Notes: generated from the sequence alone by a model not told the origin. Numbered from the stretch's first letter, positions 36,070 to 45,493 are shown. The stretch is 64,000 nucleotides of DNA from Rhodospirillales bacterium (GCA_014323865.1 JACONG010000016.1:379982-443981); one strand, 5' to 3'. Program-made: numbers and translations.

Positions 36070-36102
36070 GCTTCCGTTTCATGAACCCCCTGGATCACGG
36101 CT

Positions 36103-36984
36103 GTGGCTGAAACCGCCGTCAGCTTCCGACGGCGCGCCGAACAGCTCGTCGCCCGTCTGCCGCCCCTGCTGGTGGAGGCCGAACACGTCGCGGCGATCGT
36201 CGCCCAAGGCGTGCACGGTCGCCGTCGCGTCGGTCCGGGCGAGACGTTCTGGCAGTTCCGGCGTTATGAGCGTGGCGATGCGGCGACCATGATCGACTGG
36301 CGCGCCTCGGCCAAGTCGACCCGGCTCTACGTGCGCGAAACCGAGTGGGAGGCGGCCGAGAGCGTCTGGCTCTGGGCCGACGGCTCGGCATCAATGCAGT
36401 TCGGTTCGCGCCTTGCCGACGTCTCCAAGATGGAACGCGCCCGCCTGATCCTCATGGCGCTTGCGGTCCTTCTGGTTCGTGGCGACGAGAACATCGCGCT
36501 GCTCGGCGTCGATCGTCGTCCGCGCACAGGGAGTGCGGCGCTGACCCGGCTGGCCACCAGCCTGATGCGCAATGCCGAGGGCGCTCCGCGCAGCCTGCCG
36601 CCGCTCGAAATCCTGCCCAAACATGCCCAGCTCGTCCTGCTCGGCGACTTTCTTGAGCCGCTCGAGGATCTCGACCGCATGATCAGGCACTTCGCCGGTC
36701 TCGGCGTCACCGGGCATCTGGTCCAGGTGCTCGATCCGGCCGAAGAGACCCTGCCCTATGCGGGCCGCATCCTGTTCGACGGGCTGGAACACGAAGGCAC
36801 CATGCTGGCGAGCCGGGCCGAGGCGCTGCGCCAGGACTATGTCGGACGGATGAACGCTCATCGCGAGGAGCTGGCACGGATCGCGCGTTCGGTGCGCTGG
36901 TCGTTCACGACGCACCACACCGACGCCTCGCCGCAGGCGGCCCTGCTGCCGCTCTATGTCGATCTCGCAGGCCAGGTGACCTGA
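36103..36984 (+). CDS. DUF58 domain-containing protein
   Basis: This 293-residue protein starts with GTG and contains the DUF58 signature VGPGETFWQFRRYERGDAAT followed by MIDWRASAKSTRLYVRETEW. A von Willebrand A-like fold follows (SVWLWADGSASMQF; LVLLGDFLEPLEDLDRMIR). DUF58 proteins are regular partners of MoxR ATPases. It lies 33 bases after moxR and 2 bases before the DUF4159 gene. The function is inferred only from context. Confidence 0.93.
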   Translation: MAETAVSFRRRAEQLVARLPPLLVEAEHVAAIVAQGVHGRRRVGPGETFWQFRRYERGDAATMIDWRASAKSTRLYVRETEWEAAESVWLWADGSASMQFGSRLADVSKMERARLILMALAVLLVRGDENIALLGVDRRPRTGSAALTRLATSLMRNAEGAPRSLPPLEILPKHAQLVLLGDFLEPLEDLDRMIRHFAGLGVTGHLVQVLDPAEETLPYAGRILFDGLEHEGTMLASRAEALRQDYVGRMNAHREELARIARSVRWSFTTHHTDASPQAALLPLYVDLAGQVT

Positions 36985-36986
36985 CC

Positions 36987-39710
36987 ATGGCCACGCTCGG
37001 ACCGCTCGCCTTCGTCGTTCCCTGGGCGCTGATCGCCCTTGCGCTGGTGCCGCTGCTCTGGTGGCTGCTCAAGGTTGTGCCGCCCATGCCGCGGCGTGTG
37101 TCGTTCCCGGCGATCCGGCTGCTGTTCGGCCTCGACACCGACAAACGTGCCGCCCAGTCGACTCCGCTCTGGCTGATCCTGCTGCGGATTGCGCTGGTCA
37201 CGCTGCTGATCCTGGCGGTCAGTCACCCCCTGCTCAATCCGTCCCACCGGACGCTCGCGCCCGGCGACATGCTGGTCGTGCTCGACGATGGCTGGGCCTC
37301 GGCGCGCGACTGGACCGAGCGCATGACAGCGCTGCGCAATCTGATGTCGCTCGCCGAACGTCAGGGCCGTTCGGTCGCGCTGATGACGACCGCACCGCGC
37401 GAGGCGGACGCACCGATGGAGCACAGCGGCCTCGTGATGCCGGCCGATGCGGAACGCCTGATCGGCGCGTTGACGCCCCTGCCCTGGCCGACCGATCGCG
37501 CCGCCGCGGCTGACGGCATGACAGGCCTGGAGAGCGTGTCGCAGATCTTCTGGGTCACCGACGGTGTCGCCACCGACGGCGACAGCCATTTCCTTGAGAC
37601 GCTGCAGAGCCTCGGCACCGTCACCATCATGAGCAACCGCCAGTCGGCCGCAGCTCTTGCCCTCATGCCGCCGGAGGACCGGGACGGTGCGCTGGTTCTG
37701 CAGGCCCGGCGCGCCGGAACCGGCCCCGAACGCAGTGTCTGGGTCGCCGCAACCGACGAGAAGGGCGATCTTGTCGCCCGCCAGGAGCTCGTCTTCGCTT
37801 CCGGAGCCGGTGATGCCGGGGCCGCTCTCACCGTCCCGATCGCGTTGCGCAACGGGATCGCCCGCCTTGAGATCGAGAACGAACCGACGGCCGCCGCGGT
37901 CATCCTGCTGGACCAGCGCTGGAAACGTCCGCCGGTCGGTCTCGTGGCCGGTGGCGACATTGAGAGCCGGCAGCCGCTGTTGTCGCCCGCCTTCTATGTC
38001 GAACGTGCGCTTGAGACTTCCGCGGAGACGCGCGCCGCACCGCTCGATGTACTGCTCGCCAATCCGCCTGCCGTGATCCTCCTTGCCGATGTTGGCATCA
38101 TCGCCGACACGGAACGGCCCGCGCTGAAGAGCTGGATCGAGGACGGCGGTGTGCTGATCCGCTTTGCCGGGCCTGAGTTCTCCCGGGAAAGCGATGACCT
38201 CGTGCCGGTCGAGATCCGCGGGCGTGACCGGGCTCTCGGCGGGGCCATGAGCTGGGCGAGCGCGCAGCGTGTCGCGCCCTTCGACCCGACCTCGCCCTTC
38301 GCCGGCCTGGAGCCGCCGCCCGACGTCCTGGTCGATCGCCAGGTGCTGGCCGAGCCCAGCGTCGACCTGACATCCAAGACATGGGCGCGGCTGACCGACG
38401 GTACGCCCCTGGTGACGGCCGAGCCCCGGGGCGACGGCTGGCTTGTGCTGGTGCACACCTCGGCCAATACGCAGTGGACCAACCTGCCGATCTCGGGCCT
38501 CTTCGCCGCCATGCTGAAGCGCCTGGTCGATCTCTCGCAGGGCACGGCCGCCGAACTCGGCGACCAGCCGCTGCCGGCCATCCGGACCCTGACCGGATTC
38601 GGTGTGCTCGGTCCGCCCCCGGTCACGGCGACCGCGATTACGGCCAGCGCCTTCACCGAGGCCGTGCCCAGCCCCGCCACGCCGCCCGGCCTCTACGGTA
38701 CGCTGGACCTGCGGCGAACGCTGAACCTGGGTCCCGCAATCCCCGAACCCGAAGCCCTGGTGCCGCCGGCCGAGGTCGCGGTGACCGGCTTCGAGCGCCA
38801 GGAGGAGTTCGATCTCCGGCCGATCATCCTGGGCCTGGCGGCCCTGCTCGCCCTCGCCGAGATCTACGCCAGCATGGCCCTGCGCGGGCTGGTGCCCGGC
38901 CTTGTCACGGGCACAAGACTTGCGGCCATTCCGCTGCTGTTCCTGTCCATCCTGCCCGGCATGGCGGAAGCGGAGGAGGAGCTGAACGGGGACGGCATCC
39001 CCGTCGCTGCGCTGGAGGTCCGGTTCGGATACATCGAAACTGGCGACAGCCAGGTCGATCGCATCTCGTTCGCCGGGTTGCGCGGTCTCGGCATGATGCT
39101 GACCGCTCGCACCTCCGTGGAACCGGGCGATCCCGTGGCGATCGAGGTCGAGACCGACGGCCTCATCCTCTATCCGCTGATCTACTGGCCGATCACGCTC
39201 GACCAGCCCGTGCCGTCGGGCGTCGCCAAGGCCAGACTCGACGCCTATCTGGCGGCGGGCGGCATTCTCGTCATCGACACCCGCGATGCCGATCGGGAAA
39301 TGCAGGGCGTCACCGGCACCGGCCCCAACGCCGCGCGCCTTCCCGAGCTCCTGGGCGGCCTCAACATTCCCGCCCTGATGCGCGTGCCCCAGGGCCATGT
39401 GCTGACCCAGGCCTACTATCTCCTCACCGGCTTCCCGGGCCGCTGGGACGGCGGCTCGGTCTGGGTCGAGCAGCATCCCGGTGGGCTCAACGATGGCGTC
39501 TCCGCGATTGTCATCGGCAGCAACGACTGGGCCTCGGCCTGGGCGCTGAACGACGACCTGCAGCCGCTCTACCCCGTGGTGCCGGGTGGCGAACGCCAGC
39601 GTGAAATGGCCTTCCGCTTCGGCGTCAACCTCGCCATGTACGCCATGACCGGCAACTACAAGGCCGATGCCGTCCATCTGCCGACGATCCTGGAGCGGCT
39701 GGGTCAATGA
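36987..39710 (+). CDS. BatA N-terminal/DUF4159 domain membrane protein
   Basis: The 907-residue protein begins with the aerotolerance (BatA) N-terminal region: two membrane helices around PWALIALALVPLLWWLLKVV and LILLRIALVTLLILAVSHPL, with RRVSFPAIRLLFGL between them. A vWA-like section and beta-rich middle follow. A further membrane helix lies near residue 620 (PIILGLAALLALAEIYASMA). The C-terminal DUF4159 domain from about 670 contains RFGYIETGDSQVDRISFAGL and GGILVIDTRDADREMQG, ending near the FGVNLAMYAMTGNYK segment. It overlaps the next gene by four bases. A large frame on the opposite strand is only a GC shadow. Confidence 0.9.
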   Translation: MATLGPLAFVVPWALIALALVPLLWWLLKVVPPMPRRVSFPAIRLLFGLDTDKRAAQSTPLWLILLRIALVTLLILAVSHPLLNPSHRTLAPGDMLVVLDDGWASARDWTERMTALRNLMSLAERQGRSVALMTTAPREADAPMEHSGLVMPADAERLIGALTPLPWPTDRAAAADGMTGLESVSQIFWVTDGVATDGDSHFLETLQSLGTVTIMSNRQSAAALALMPPEDRDGALVLQARRAGTGPERSVWVAATDEKGDLVARQELVFASGAGDAGAALTVPIALRNGIARLEIENEPTAAAVILLDQRWKRPPVGLVAGGDIESRQPLLSPAFYVERALETSAETRAAPLDVLLANPPAVILLADVGIIADTERPALKSWIEDGGVLIRFAGPEFSRESDDLVPVEIRGRDRALGGAMSWASAQRVAPFDPTSPFAGLEPPPDVLVDRQVLAEPSVDLTSKTWARLTDGTPLVTAEPRGDGWLVLVHTSANTQWTNLPISGLFAAMLKRLVDLSQGTAAELGDQPLPAIRTLTGFGVLGPPPVTATAITASAFTEAVPSPATPPGLYGTLDLRRTLNLGPAIPEPEALVPPAEVAVTGFERQEEFDLRPIILGLAALLALAEIYASMALRGLVPGLVTGTRLAAIPLLFLSILPGMAEAEEELNGDGIPVAALEVRFGYIETGDSQVDRISFAGLRGLGMMLTARTSVEPGDPVAIEVETDGLILYPLIYWPITLDQPVPSGVAKARLDAYLAAGGILVIDTRDADREMQGVTGTGPNAARLPELLGGLNIPALMRVPQGHVLTQAYYLLTGFPGRWDGGSVWVEQHPGGLNDGVSAIVIGSNDWASAWALNDDLQPLYPVVPGGERQREMAFRFGVNLAMYAMTGNYKADAVHLPTILERLGQ

Positions 39711-41794
39711 GCGCGGCAACCGTCACCGATATCGTCCTCAATCCGCTTCTGCCGCTGGGGCTGGCGATCGGCTTCGGTGTCGTCGCGTCGGGGCTGCTGG
39801 TCTACGGCTTCGTGCGTGGCGCGCCGGGCACATTCTGGCGCTGCTTCACCATTGGCGCGCTCGTGCTGGCGCTGACCAATCCCTCGCTGGTCGAGGAACG
39901 CCGCGAAGCACTGCCCGATGTTGCTCTGGTGCTGGTCGACCGTTCGTCGAGCCAGACCGTGGAGGGGCGCTCCGATCAGACCGACGAAGCCCTCGCGGCA
40001 CTGACCGATCGCTTCGCCCGGCTCGCCAACATCGAGCTTCGCGTCGCCGAGATCGATCCCGCGCGGGCCGCCGGCGAAGGCACCCTGCCCGGCTCCGGCA
40101 CGAACCTCTTCGGCGCCATCCGCCGGTCGCTGGCCGACGTGCCGCACAATGCCGTCTCCGGTATCGTCATGATTACCGACGGCGCCGTCCACGACGTCCC
40201 GGAGTCGATGGTGGCGATCGGCATCGAAGCGCCTGTTCATGCCCTGCTGACCGGGACACGACAAGAGGTCGACCGCAGACTCGAGCTGATTGAGGCACCG
40301 CGCTACGGCATCGTCGACAAGCCGGTCACGCTGGTCTTCCGCGTCCATGACAGCGCCGCGCCGGCCGGTGTCGTGCCCGTCACGCTGACCGCGCCGGACA
40401 CCGATCCGGTCACCCACAACGTCCCGATCGGCGAACGCTACGAAATGCGTTTTTTGCCGGATCGTGCGGGCCAGTCGGTGGTGAGGCTCGATGTCGAGCC
40501 GCGCGAGGGCGAGCTGACCGAAGTCAACAACTCGGCTGTGCTTGCGATCAACGGTGTGCGCGAGAACCTCAAGGTCCTGCTGATTTCGGGCGAGGTCCAC
40601 ACGGGTGAGCGCGTGTGGCGCAACACGCTCAAGGCCGACCCCTCGGTCGAACTGGTGCACTTCACCATCCTGCGCCCGCCCGAGAAGCAGGACGGTACAC
40701 CGATCCGCGAACTGTCCCTGATCTCGTTCCCGGTGCGTGAGCTGTTCGAGGTCAAGCTCGACGACTTCGACCTCATCGTTTTCGACCGCTACCGCAAGCG
40801 CGGCGTGATCCCGGAGATCTACCTCCACAACATCGCGAACCACGTGCTCGAGGGCGGCGCGATGATGGTCTCGGCCGGGCCCGACTTCGCGACCCGGCTC
40901 GGCCTCCACACCACGGTCCTCGGCGACCTGATGCCGGCGATTCCGACGGGCGAGGTGATCGAGCAGCGTTATCATGTGATGCCGACCGATAGCGGCCTGC
41001 GTCATCCCGTCGTCTCCGGTCTGCATGGCATCGAAAGCGAGGTGCCGGCCTGGGGGCCGTGGTTCCGTTTTGTCAGCGCCGAAGCCGAGGGTGGCGACGT
41101 GCTGCTCAACGGCATCGAGGACCGTCCGCTCCTGGTCGTCCAGCGTGTCGGCGAAGGGCGTGTCGCCGAGCTTCTGTCCGATCACCTGTGGCTCTGGTCG
41201 CGCGGCTACGAAGGCGGCGGGCCAAGCCAGGAGCTGCTGCGCCGCATCGCGCACTGGCTGATGAAGGAGCCTGACCTCGAAGAGAATGCGCTCACCGCAA
41301 CGGTGGTCGGCAACCAGCTCTCGATCGTGCGCCAGGCGATGGAGGACCGCAGTTTCGAGGTCCAGGTGACCGCGCCGTCGGGAACCACCGAGACCGTGAT
41401 CCTCGAACCCGGCCTGCCCGGACGCGCGGCTGCCGAGGTTCCGGTCGGCGAAGCCGGGCTGTTCCGTATCAGCGACGGTGAACTGGAGACCGTCGTCAGC
41501 GCGGGCGAACTCAACCCGCTGGAATGGCGCGACCCGCGCGCGAGCGCCGCTCTGATCGAGCCGGTGGTCACCGCCTCGGGCGGCAGCATCATATGGCTGG
41601 CCGACGATCCTCTGCCGACCGTGCGGCGCATCTCGCAGGACCGCGATCTCAGCGGAAACGGCTGGATCGGTGTCGTCGATCACAGCCGTTATCTCGTGCG
41701 CGGCATCGACACCCTGGCGCTCTTGCCGCCGTGGCTGGCGTTGCTCCTGTTTGTCGGCGGTCTCGCCGCCGCCTGGCGCGCCGAAGGTCGCTGA
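39707..41794 (+). CDS. Large membrane protein, vWA-like with glutamine amidotransferase-like fold
   Basis: The 695-residue protein has two N-terminal membrane helices (about 14-38 and 43-60) and a C-terminal one (LPPWLALLLFVGGLAAAWRA). Residues 70-190 resemble a vWA fold: PDVALVLVDRSSSQTVEGRS and GIVMITDGAVHDVP. Residues about 285-480 resemble the class I glutamine amidotransferase-like fold of this family (LKVLLISGEVHTGERVWRNT, FDLIVFDRYRKRG, GGAMMVSAGPDF). No catalytic Cys is evident, so it is probably structural. It is last in the MoxR operon. Confidence 0.85.
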   Translation: MSAATVTDIVLNPLLPLGLAIGFGVVASGLLVYGFVRGAPGTFWRCFTIGALVLALTNPSLVEERREALPDVALVLVDRSSSQTVEGRSDQTDEALAALTDRFARLANIELRVAEIDPARAAGEGTLPGSGTNLFGAIRRSLADVPHNAVSGIVMITDGAVHDVPESMVAIGIEAPVHALLTGTRQEVDRRLELIEAPRYGIVDKPVTLVFRVHDSAAPAGVVPVTLTAPDTDPVTHNVPIGERYEMRFLPDRAGQSVVRLDVEPREGELTEVNNSAVLAINGVRENLKVLLISGEVHTGERVWRNTLKADPSVELVHFTILRPPEKQDGTPIRELSLISFPVRELFEVKLDDFDLIVFDRYRKRGVIPEIYLHNIANHVLEGGAMMVSAGPDFATRLGLHTTVLGDLMPAIPTGEVIEQRYHVMPTDSGLRHPVVSGLHGIESEVPAWGPWFRFVSAEAEGGDVLLNGIEDRPLLVVQRVGEGRVAELLSDHLWLWSRGYEGGGPSQELLRRIAHWLMKEPDLEENALTATVVGNQLSIVRQAMEDRSFEVQVTAPSGTTETVILEPGLPGRAAAEVPVGEAGLFRISDGELETVVSAGELNPLEWRDPRASAALIEPVVTASGGSIIWLADDPLPTVRRISQDRDLSGNGWIGVVDHSRYLVRGIDTLALLPPWLALLLFVGGLAAAWRAEGR

Positions 41795-41852
41795 CTCCGC
41801 CCACTGGCGCTGTCGGGCTGCTCCTCTTGTCGTCCCCGTCGGACAGGTTAGC

Positions 41853-42186
41853 ATGTCTTGACATCCGTCAGTTTCAATGTTGATGCGCTGCAAGGCGGCG
41901 CTTCGGGCATCGGCCTGGGCACCGTGACGGCGACCTGCGCTGCGGTGTCAGCGTGGCGATCAACGACCTGCCGGGCTTCGAGACACACGCGGGCGTGATC
42001 GCCGAGCTCTCCCCGGAGGATCGTCTCGCCGTCGCCGCACCCGGCGATGTCGGCGATTCCGGCGCGATCCCGATGGGTTGGATCGGCACGCCGGTTGACG
42101 ACGGCGAGACGATCCTGTTCCTGTCGGCGCATGACGACGACATCACGGGCCAGACCATCAATGTCGATGGCGGCCTTACCACCTGA
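41853..42186 (+). pseudogene. Short-chain dehydrogenase (SDR), N- and C-terminal remnants joined
   Basis: The N-terminal glycine-rich region appears as LQGGASGIGLGT in one frame (about 41885-41920). After a frameshift SVAINDLPGFETHA follows (41952-41990), the beta-strand that binds NAD. The core with Ser-Tyr-Lys is missing. The sequence jumps to MGWIGTPVDDGETILFLSA and DDDITGQTINVDGGLTT, the typical SDR C-terminus, with a stop at 42184. This is an internally deleted, frameshifted gene. Confidence 0.8.
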
Positions 42187-42207
42187 ACGTGACGCGAGGG
42201 CGAAGAC

Positions 42208-43119
42208 ATGAAACTGGTACGATATGGCGAAGCCGGGAAGGAGCGTCCCGGCATGATCGACGCCGATGGCGTGCTGCGCGACCTCAAGGAGCATGTGCAG
42301 GATATCCGCGGGCCCATCTTCGAGGAGCACACGCTCGACCGCATCCGTTCGATCCGGCCCGGGACGCTGCCGCCGGTCGAGGAGGATGCGCGGTTCGGCA
42401 TGCCTGTGGGCGGCATCCGCAAGATCGTCTGCGCCGGCCTCAACTACATCGACCACGCGCGTGAGCTCGGCACCGAGCCACCGCCCGAACCCATCGCCTT
42501 CTTCAAGCCGAACACCTGTCTGACCGGCCCCAACGACCCCATCGTGCTGCTGCGCAACAGCCGCCACACCGACTGGGAGGTCGAGCTGGCCGCCGTGATC
42601 GGCAAGCGCACCAAGTATGTCGACGAGGCCGACGCCCTGTTCCATGTGGCCGGCTACTGCGTCGCCAACGACGTCTCCGAGCGGACGTTCCAGGCCAAGG
42701 GCACCGGCCAGTGGATCCTCGGCAAGTCCGGTGACACCTATTGCCCGCTCGGGCCCTGGTTCGTCACCGCCGACGAGGTCCCGGACCCGCAGAACCTCAA
42801 GCTGTGGCTCGACGTCAACGGCGAGCGCATGCAGGACGGAACGACTTCCGACATGATCTTCAGCGTTGCCCACCTTATCCACTTCATCAGCCAGTTCATG
42901 ACGCTGGAACCGGGTGATGTGGTGCTTACGGGCACACCGGCCGGCGTCGGCCAGGGCAAGGACCCGCGCGTCTTCCTCAAGGCCGGCGACATCGTCAGCC
43001 TCGGCATCGAAGGCATGGGCGAGCAGCGTAGCGAGGTCGTGGCGCCGGAGTCGTCCTCGCGCCCCGTGTCATCCCGACCGAGCGGGCGCGAGCCGGGACC
43101 CCATCCCGCACCGACTTGA
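42208..43119 (+). CDS. Fumarylacetoacetate hydrolase family protein
   Basis: The 303-residue protein has the FAH catalytic domain from about residue 72: IVCAGLNYIDHARELGTEPP, the metal ligands in DWEVELAAVIGKRTKYV, and GYCVANDVSERTFQAKG. Later come PGDVVLTGTPAGVGQGKDPR and GDIVSLGIEGMGEQRSEVVA, where the family normally ends. The last 21 or so residues (SSSRPVSSRPSGREPGPHPA) are read from an intergenic TGTCATCCCG repeat that has replaced the original stop. It likely cleaves a C-C bond or hydrates a 2-oxo acid in a catabolic path; the substrate is unknown. Confidence 0.92.
   Translation: MKLVRYGEAGKERPGMIDADGVLRDLKEHVQDIRGPIFEEHTLDRIRSIRPGTLPPVEEDARFGMPVGGIRKIVCAGLNYIDHARELGTEPPPEPIAFFKPNTCLTGPNDPIVLLRNSRHTDWEVELAAVIGKRTKYVDEADALFHVAGYCVANDVSERTFQAKGTGQWILGKSGDTYCPLGPWFVTADEVPDPQNLKLWLDVNGERMQDGTTSDMIFSVAHLIHFISQFMTLEPGDVVLTGTPAGVGQGKDPRVFLKAGDIVSLGIEGMGEQRSEVVAPESSSRPVSSRPSGREPGPHPAPT
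43067..43105 (+). repeat. TGTCATCCCG repeat copy inside the 3' end of the FAH gene
   Basis: TGTCATCCCGACCGAGCGGG at 43067 followed by CGCGAGCCGGGACCCCATC matches the elements at 16456 and 47466. It is read through in frame by the FAH-family gene and supplies its last residues. Confidence 0.7.
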
Positions 43120-43185
43120 GGTCTTCGGGCACCAGGATGAGCATCAGGGCACGCATTCGGTCGAGACCCGGGGCAAGATCACCTG

Positions 43186-43226
43186 ATCCCGCGCCCGGGA
43201 CGGACGACATCCCGCGCCCGGGACGG
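43186..43226. repeat. Two direct copies of an 18-base GC-rich sequence
   Basis: ATCCCGCGCCCGGGACGG occurs at 43186-43203 and again at 43209-43226, separated by ACGAC. The CCCGCGCCCGGGACGG core resembles the inner part of the TGTCATCCCG elements. It lies in the 135-base gap before the Rieske oxygenase gene, in which no gene was seen. Confidence 0.7.
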
Positions 43227-43254
43227 GCGACGAAGCCCTCGACGGAGAGACGCC

Positions 43255-44304
43255 ATGAACGCCACCGACCTGATCGATACCCTGCCCGCCGCCTGGTACC
43301 GCGACCCCGAGCACTTCGCCCGGGAGCGTCGTCATATTTTCGCCCGCCACTGGCATCTGATCGGCCGCGCCGGGCAACTCCAGCGCGCCGGCGACTATGT
43401 CACGGGCAACGTGGCGGGCTGGCCGGTCTTTGCCGTGATGGACCGCGAGGGCGGCCTGCGCGCCTTCCACAATGTCTGCCGTCATCGTGCAGGCCCGCTC
43501 TTCACCGACGAGAGCGGCCGCTGCCAGGCGCTGCGCTGCCAGTACCACGGCTGGCTCTACGGCTTCGACGGCAGCCTCAGGACCGCACCGGGCTTTCCGG
43601 ACTCCAGGGCGCTCGACAAGAGCAGGTTCGGCCTCTTTCCCGTCCGCGTCGACACCTGGCAGGGCCTGCTCTTCGTCTGCCTCGATCCCGAGGCACCACC
43701 GCTCGATGCCTGGATGGGCGACGTCAACGAGGTGACTGCGCCCTATCCCGCGATCACCGATTTCACCTTCCATTCGGTCACCGCCCATGACGGCGCCTGC
43801 GACTGGAAGGCCTATGGCGACAACTCGTGCGAGGGCTACCACCTGCCCTTCGTGCACGAGGGCCTCAACAAGGCGGTTGCTTGCGCAGATATCCGTCCTT
43901 ACAGGAACGGCGGGTTCGTCGGCTTTCATGTCGGCTACAGCGGTGACGTGCGCGACGGTGCGGGCCTGTGGATCTACAAGTTCCCGGCCATCCTGCTCCA
44001 CTACTCCGACCGTGCGATCAACATCGAACAGGTCGAGGCATTGGGCCCGGGCCGCATCCGCATCCAGTCCTACTACTGGGTTCCCGAGGGCGAGGAACGT
44101 TTCGGCGACGACTACGTGCAGGATTCCCGGATCGTGATCGGCGAGGACATGGCCGTCTCCGAGCTGGTCCAGAAGAACCTCGAAGCGGGCCTCTACACCT
44201 CGGGCAAACTCTCTGACGAGAAGGAACCCGGCACCATCTTCTTCCAGCACCTCGTCCGCGAGGCAATGGACCTGCCGCCTGTCGAACCGGGGACCTCCGC
44301 ATGA
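43255..44304 (+). CDS. Aromatic ring-hydroxylating (Rieske) oxygenase, alpha subunit
   Basis: The 349-residue protein has a Rieske domain with CRHRAGPLF (Cys-x-His at about 80) and CQYHGWLYGFDG (Cys-x2-His at about 98). The catalytic domain shows the mononuclear-iron segment DWKAYGDNSCEGYHLPFVHE, carrying the bridging Asp and the iron-binding His residues. The C-terminal part contains EDMAVSELVQKNLEAGLY. It hydroxylates or demethylates an unknown substrate and needs an electron-donating reductase, which is not in the window. ATG 43255 is preceded by GGAGAGACGCC. Confidence 0.93.
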   Translation: MNATDLIDTLPAAWYRDPEHFARERRHIFARHWHLIGRAGQLQRAGDYVTGNVAGWPVFAVMDREGGLRAFHNVCRHRAGPLFTDESGRCQALRCQYHGWLYGFDGSLRTAPGFPDSRALDKSRFGLFPVRVDTWQGLLFVCLDPEAPPLDAWMGDVNEVTAPYPAITDFTFHSVTAHDGACDWKAYGDNSCEGYHLPFVHEGLNKAVACADIRPYRNGGFVGFHVGYSGDVRDGAGLWIYKFPAILLHYSDRAINIEQVEALGPGRIRIQSYYWVPEGEERFGDDYVQDSRIVIGEDMAVSELVQKNLEAGLYTSGKLSDEKEPGTIFFQHLVREAMDLPPVEPGTSA

Positions 44305-44345
44305 CCAGGCCGCGGCTGATCATCGGCAACAGGAACTGTTCGTTC
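44301..44345 (+). pseudogene. Glutathione S-transferase stub
   Basis: Directly overlapping the end of the Rieske gene, ATG 44301 reads MTRPRLIIGNRNCSFRSPE, closely like the N-terminus of GST-family proteins (L-x-I-G-N-x-N-Y-S-S-W-S). Homology ends after about 15 residues, just before a palindromic repeat. The stub suggests a gst gene once formed an operon with the oxygenase and was deleted down to its first codons. Confidence 0.6.
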
Positions 44346-44381
44346 CGGTCGCCAGAGCGGCGCGCACGGCTTCAATAACTT

Positions 44382-44419
44382 GGAGCATCTTCACTCGATC
44401 TGATCGAGATATGCTCTAG
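44382..44419 (-). repeat. CTAGAGCA-family palindromic repeat
   Basis: On the minus strand this reads CTAGAGCATATCTCGATCAG, then ATCGAGTGAAGATGCTCC. The arms CTCGATC/GATCGAG and GAGCAT/ATGCTC pair. It shares CTAGAGCATATC and GTGAAGATGCTCC with the element at 59898. The speB-like stop codon TAG (44418-44416) lies inside it. It is a likely terminator for the flanking convergent genes. Confidence 0.75.
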
Positions 44420-45423
44420 CCCTCGATCCGTCCCTTCTCACGGCCGATCCTGTCGGCCATCAGACAGAGGATTTCCCACATCATCTGAATGCCATTGAGC
44501 GCGGTGACATCGGCGGTATCGAAGGGCGGGGAGACTTCGACGAGGTCGCCGCCGACGATGTTGATGCCCATCAGGCCGCGCACCATCTGCTGGGCTTCGA
44601 AGGTGGTAAAGCCGCCGACCTCGGGCGTGCCGGTGCCGGGCGCGTAGACCGGGTCCATACCGTCGACATCGAAGCTGACATAGGTCGGGCCGTCGCCAAC
44701 GATCTCGCGGGCTTTCGCGATCGTGGCCTCGATACCCATCTCGTAGAGCTCTTCGATGTGGATCACGGTCATGCCGGATTCGTAAGAGAAGTCCCACAGC
44801 ACCTCAGCCGGACCACGGATGCCGATCTGGATCGTGCGCCCGGGATCGAGCACGCCGTCCTCGACCGCGCAGCGGAACGGCCCGCCATGATGGTGCTTGT
44901 GACCGAAGAGCTCGGGCCCCGTGTCGCAGTGCGCGTCGAAATGCACCATGCCGAGGGGCTCGCCCATATGCCTGGAGAGCGCCCGCATGATCGGCAGCGT
45001 GATCGCATGATCGCCGCCGCCGGTGAGCGGCATGATGCCGGCGGCCGCGACCTTGGCGTAGAACTGCTCGATGTCGTCGATCGCGCGGTCGAGATCGTAG
45101 ACGCCCTCGATCAGCACGTCGCCGAGATCGGCCGAGACCGCCCAGTCGTATGGCCTGACCCTGGTGTGATGGTTGATGCGCCCCATCAGCGACGACATGT
45201 CACGCAGCTTGCGGGGACCGTGGCGTGCGCCCGGCCGATTCGTGACACCGCCGTCGAACGGCACCCCGATCAGACCGACTTCGATGCCGTCCCAGTGCTC
45301 CGGGTCTTCGCGCAGATCCTGGCGCATGAACGTCGCCACACCGGCATAGCGCGGCTTGTAGACGGCGCCCCATGCCAGCTTGCGGGCTTCCGGAATTCCC
45401 TGGTCGTTATCGTCGTCGCTCAT
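44416..45423 (-). CDS. Agmatinase/ureohydrolase family protein
   Basis: The 335-residue protein is an arginase-superfamily hydrolase. Manganese ligands are in MPLTGGGDHAITLPIM (GGDH), MVHFDAHCDTG (DAHCD) and YVSFDVDGMDPVYAPGTGTP (DxDxxDP). Substrates in this group include agmatine, guanidinobutyrate and guanidinopropionate; the sequence alone does not decide. An alternative start lies 27 codons upstream, but ATG 45423 is preceded by GGGAGAGAC. It is divergent from the DUF427 gene with a 70-base gap. Confidence 0.92.
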   Translation of the reverse strand: MSDDDNDQGIPEARKLAWGAVYKPRYAGVATFMRQDLREDPEHWDGIEVGLIGVPFDGGVTNRPGARHGPRKLRDMSSLMGRINHHTRVRPYDWAVSADLGDVLIEGVYDLDRAIDDIEQFYAKVAAAGIMPLTGGGDHAITLPIMRALSRHMGEPLGMVHFDAHCDTGPELFGHKHHHGGPFRCAVEDGVLDPGRTIQIGIRGPAEVLWDFSYESGMTVIHIEELYEMGIEATIAKAREIVGDGPTYVSFDVDGMDPVYAPGTGTPEVGGFTTFEAQQMVRGLMGINIVGGDLVEVSPPFDTADVTALNGIQMMWEILCLMADRIGREKGRIEG

Positions 45424-45493
45424 GTCTCTCCCCACATGGTCGCGTGGCGTGAACTTAAGCATAATCACAGCAACACCAACAGGGAGAGACGCC

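Noticed and set aside
36954-39719. A 921-codon open frame on the minus strand opposite the BatA/DUF4159 gene, and a 729-codon one at 39704-41893
   Set aside because: They mirror coding genes of strong family identity. Their sequences are low-complexity Arg/Gly/Asp/His-rich, typical of antisense frames in high-GC DNA.
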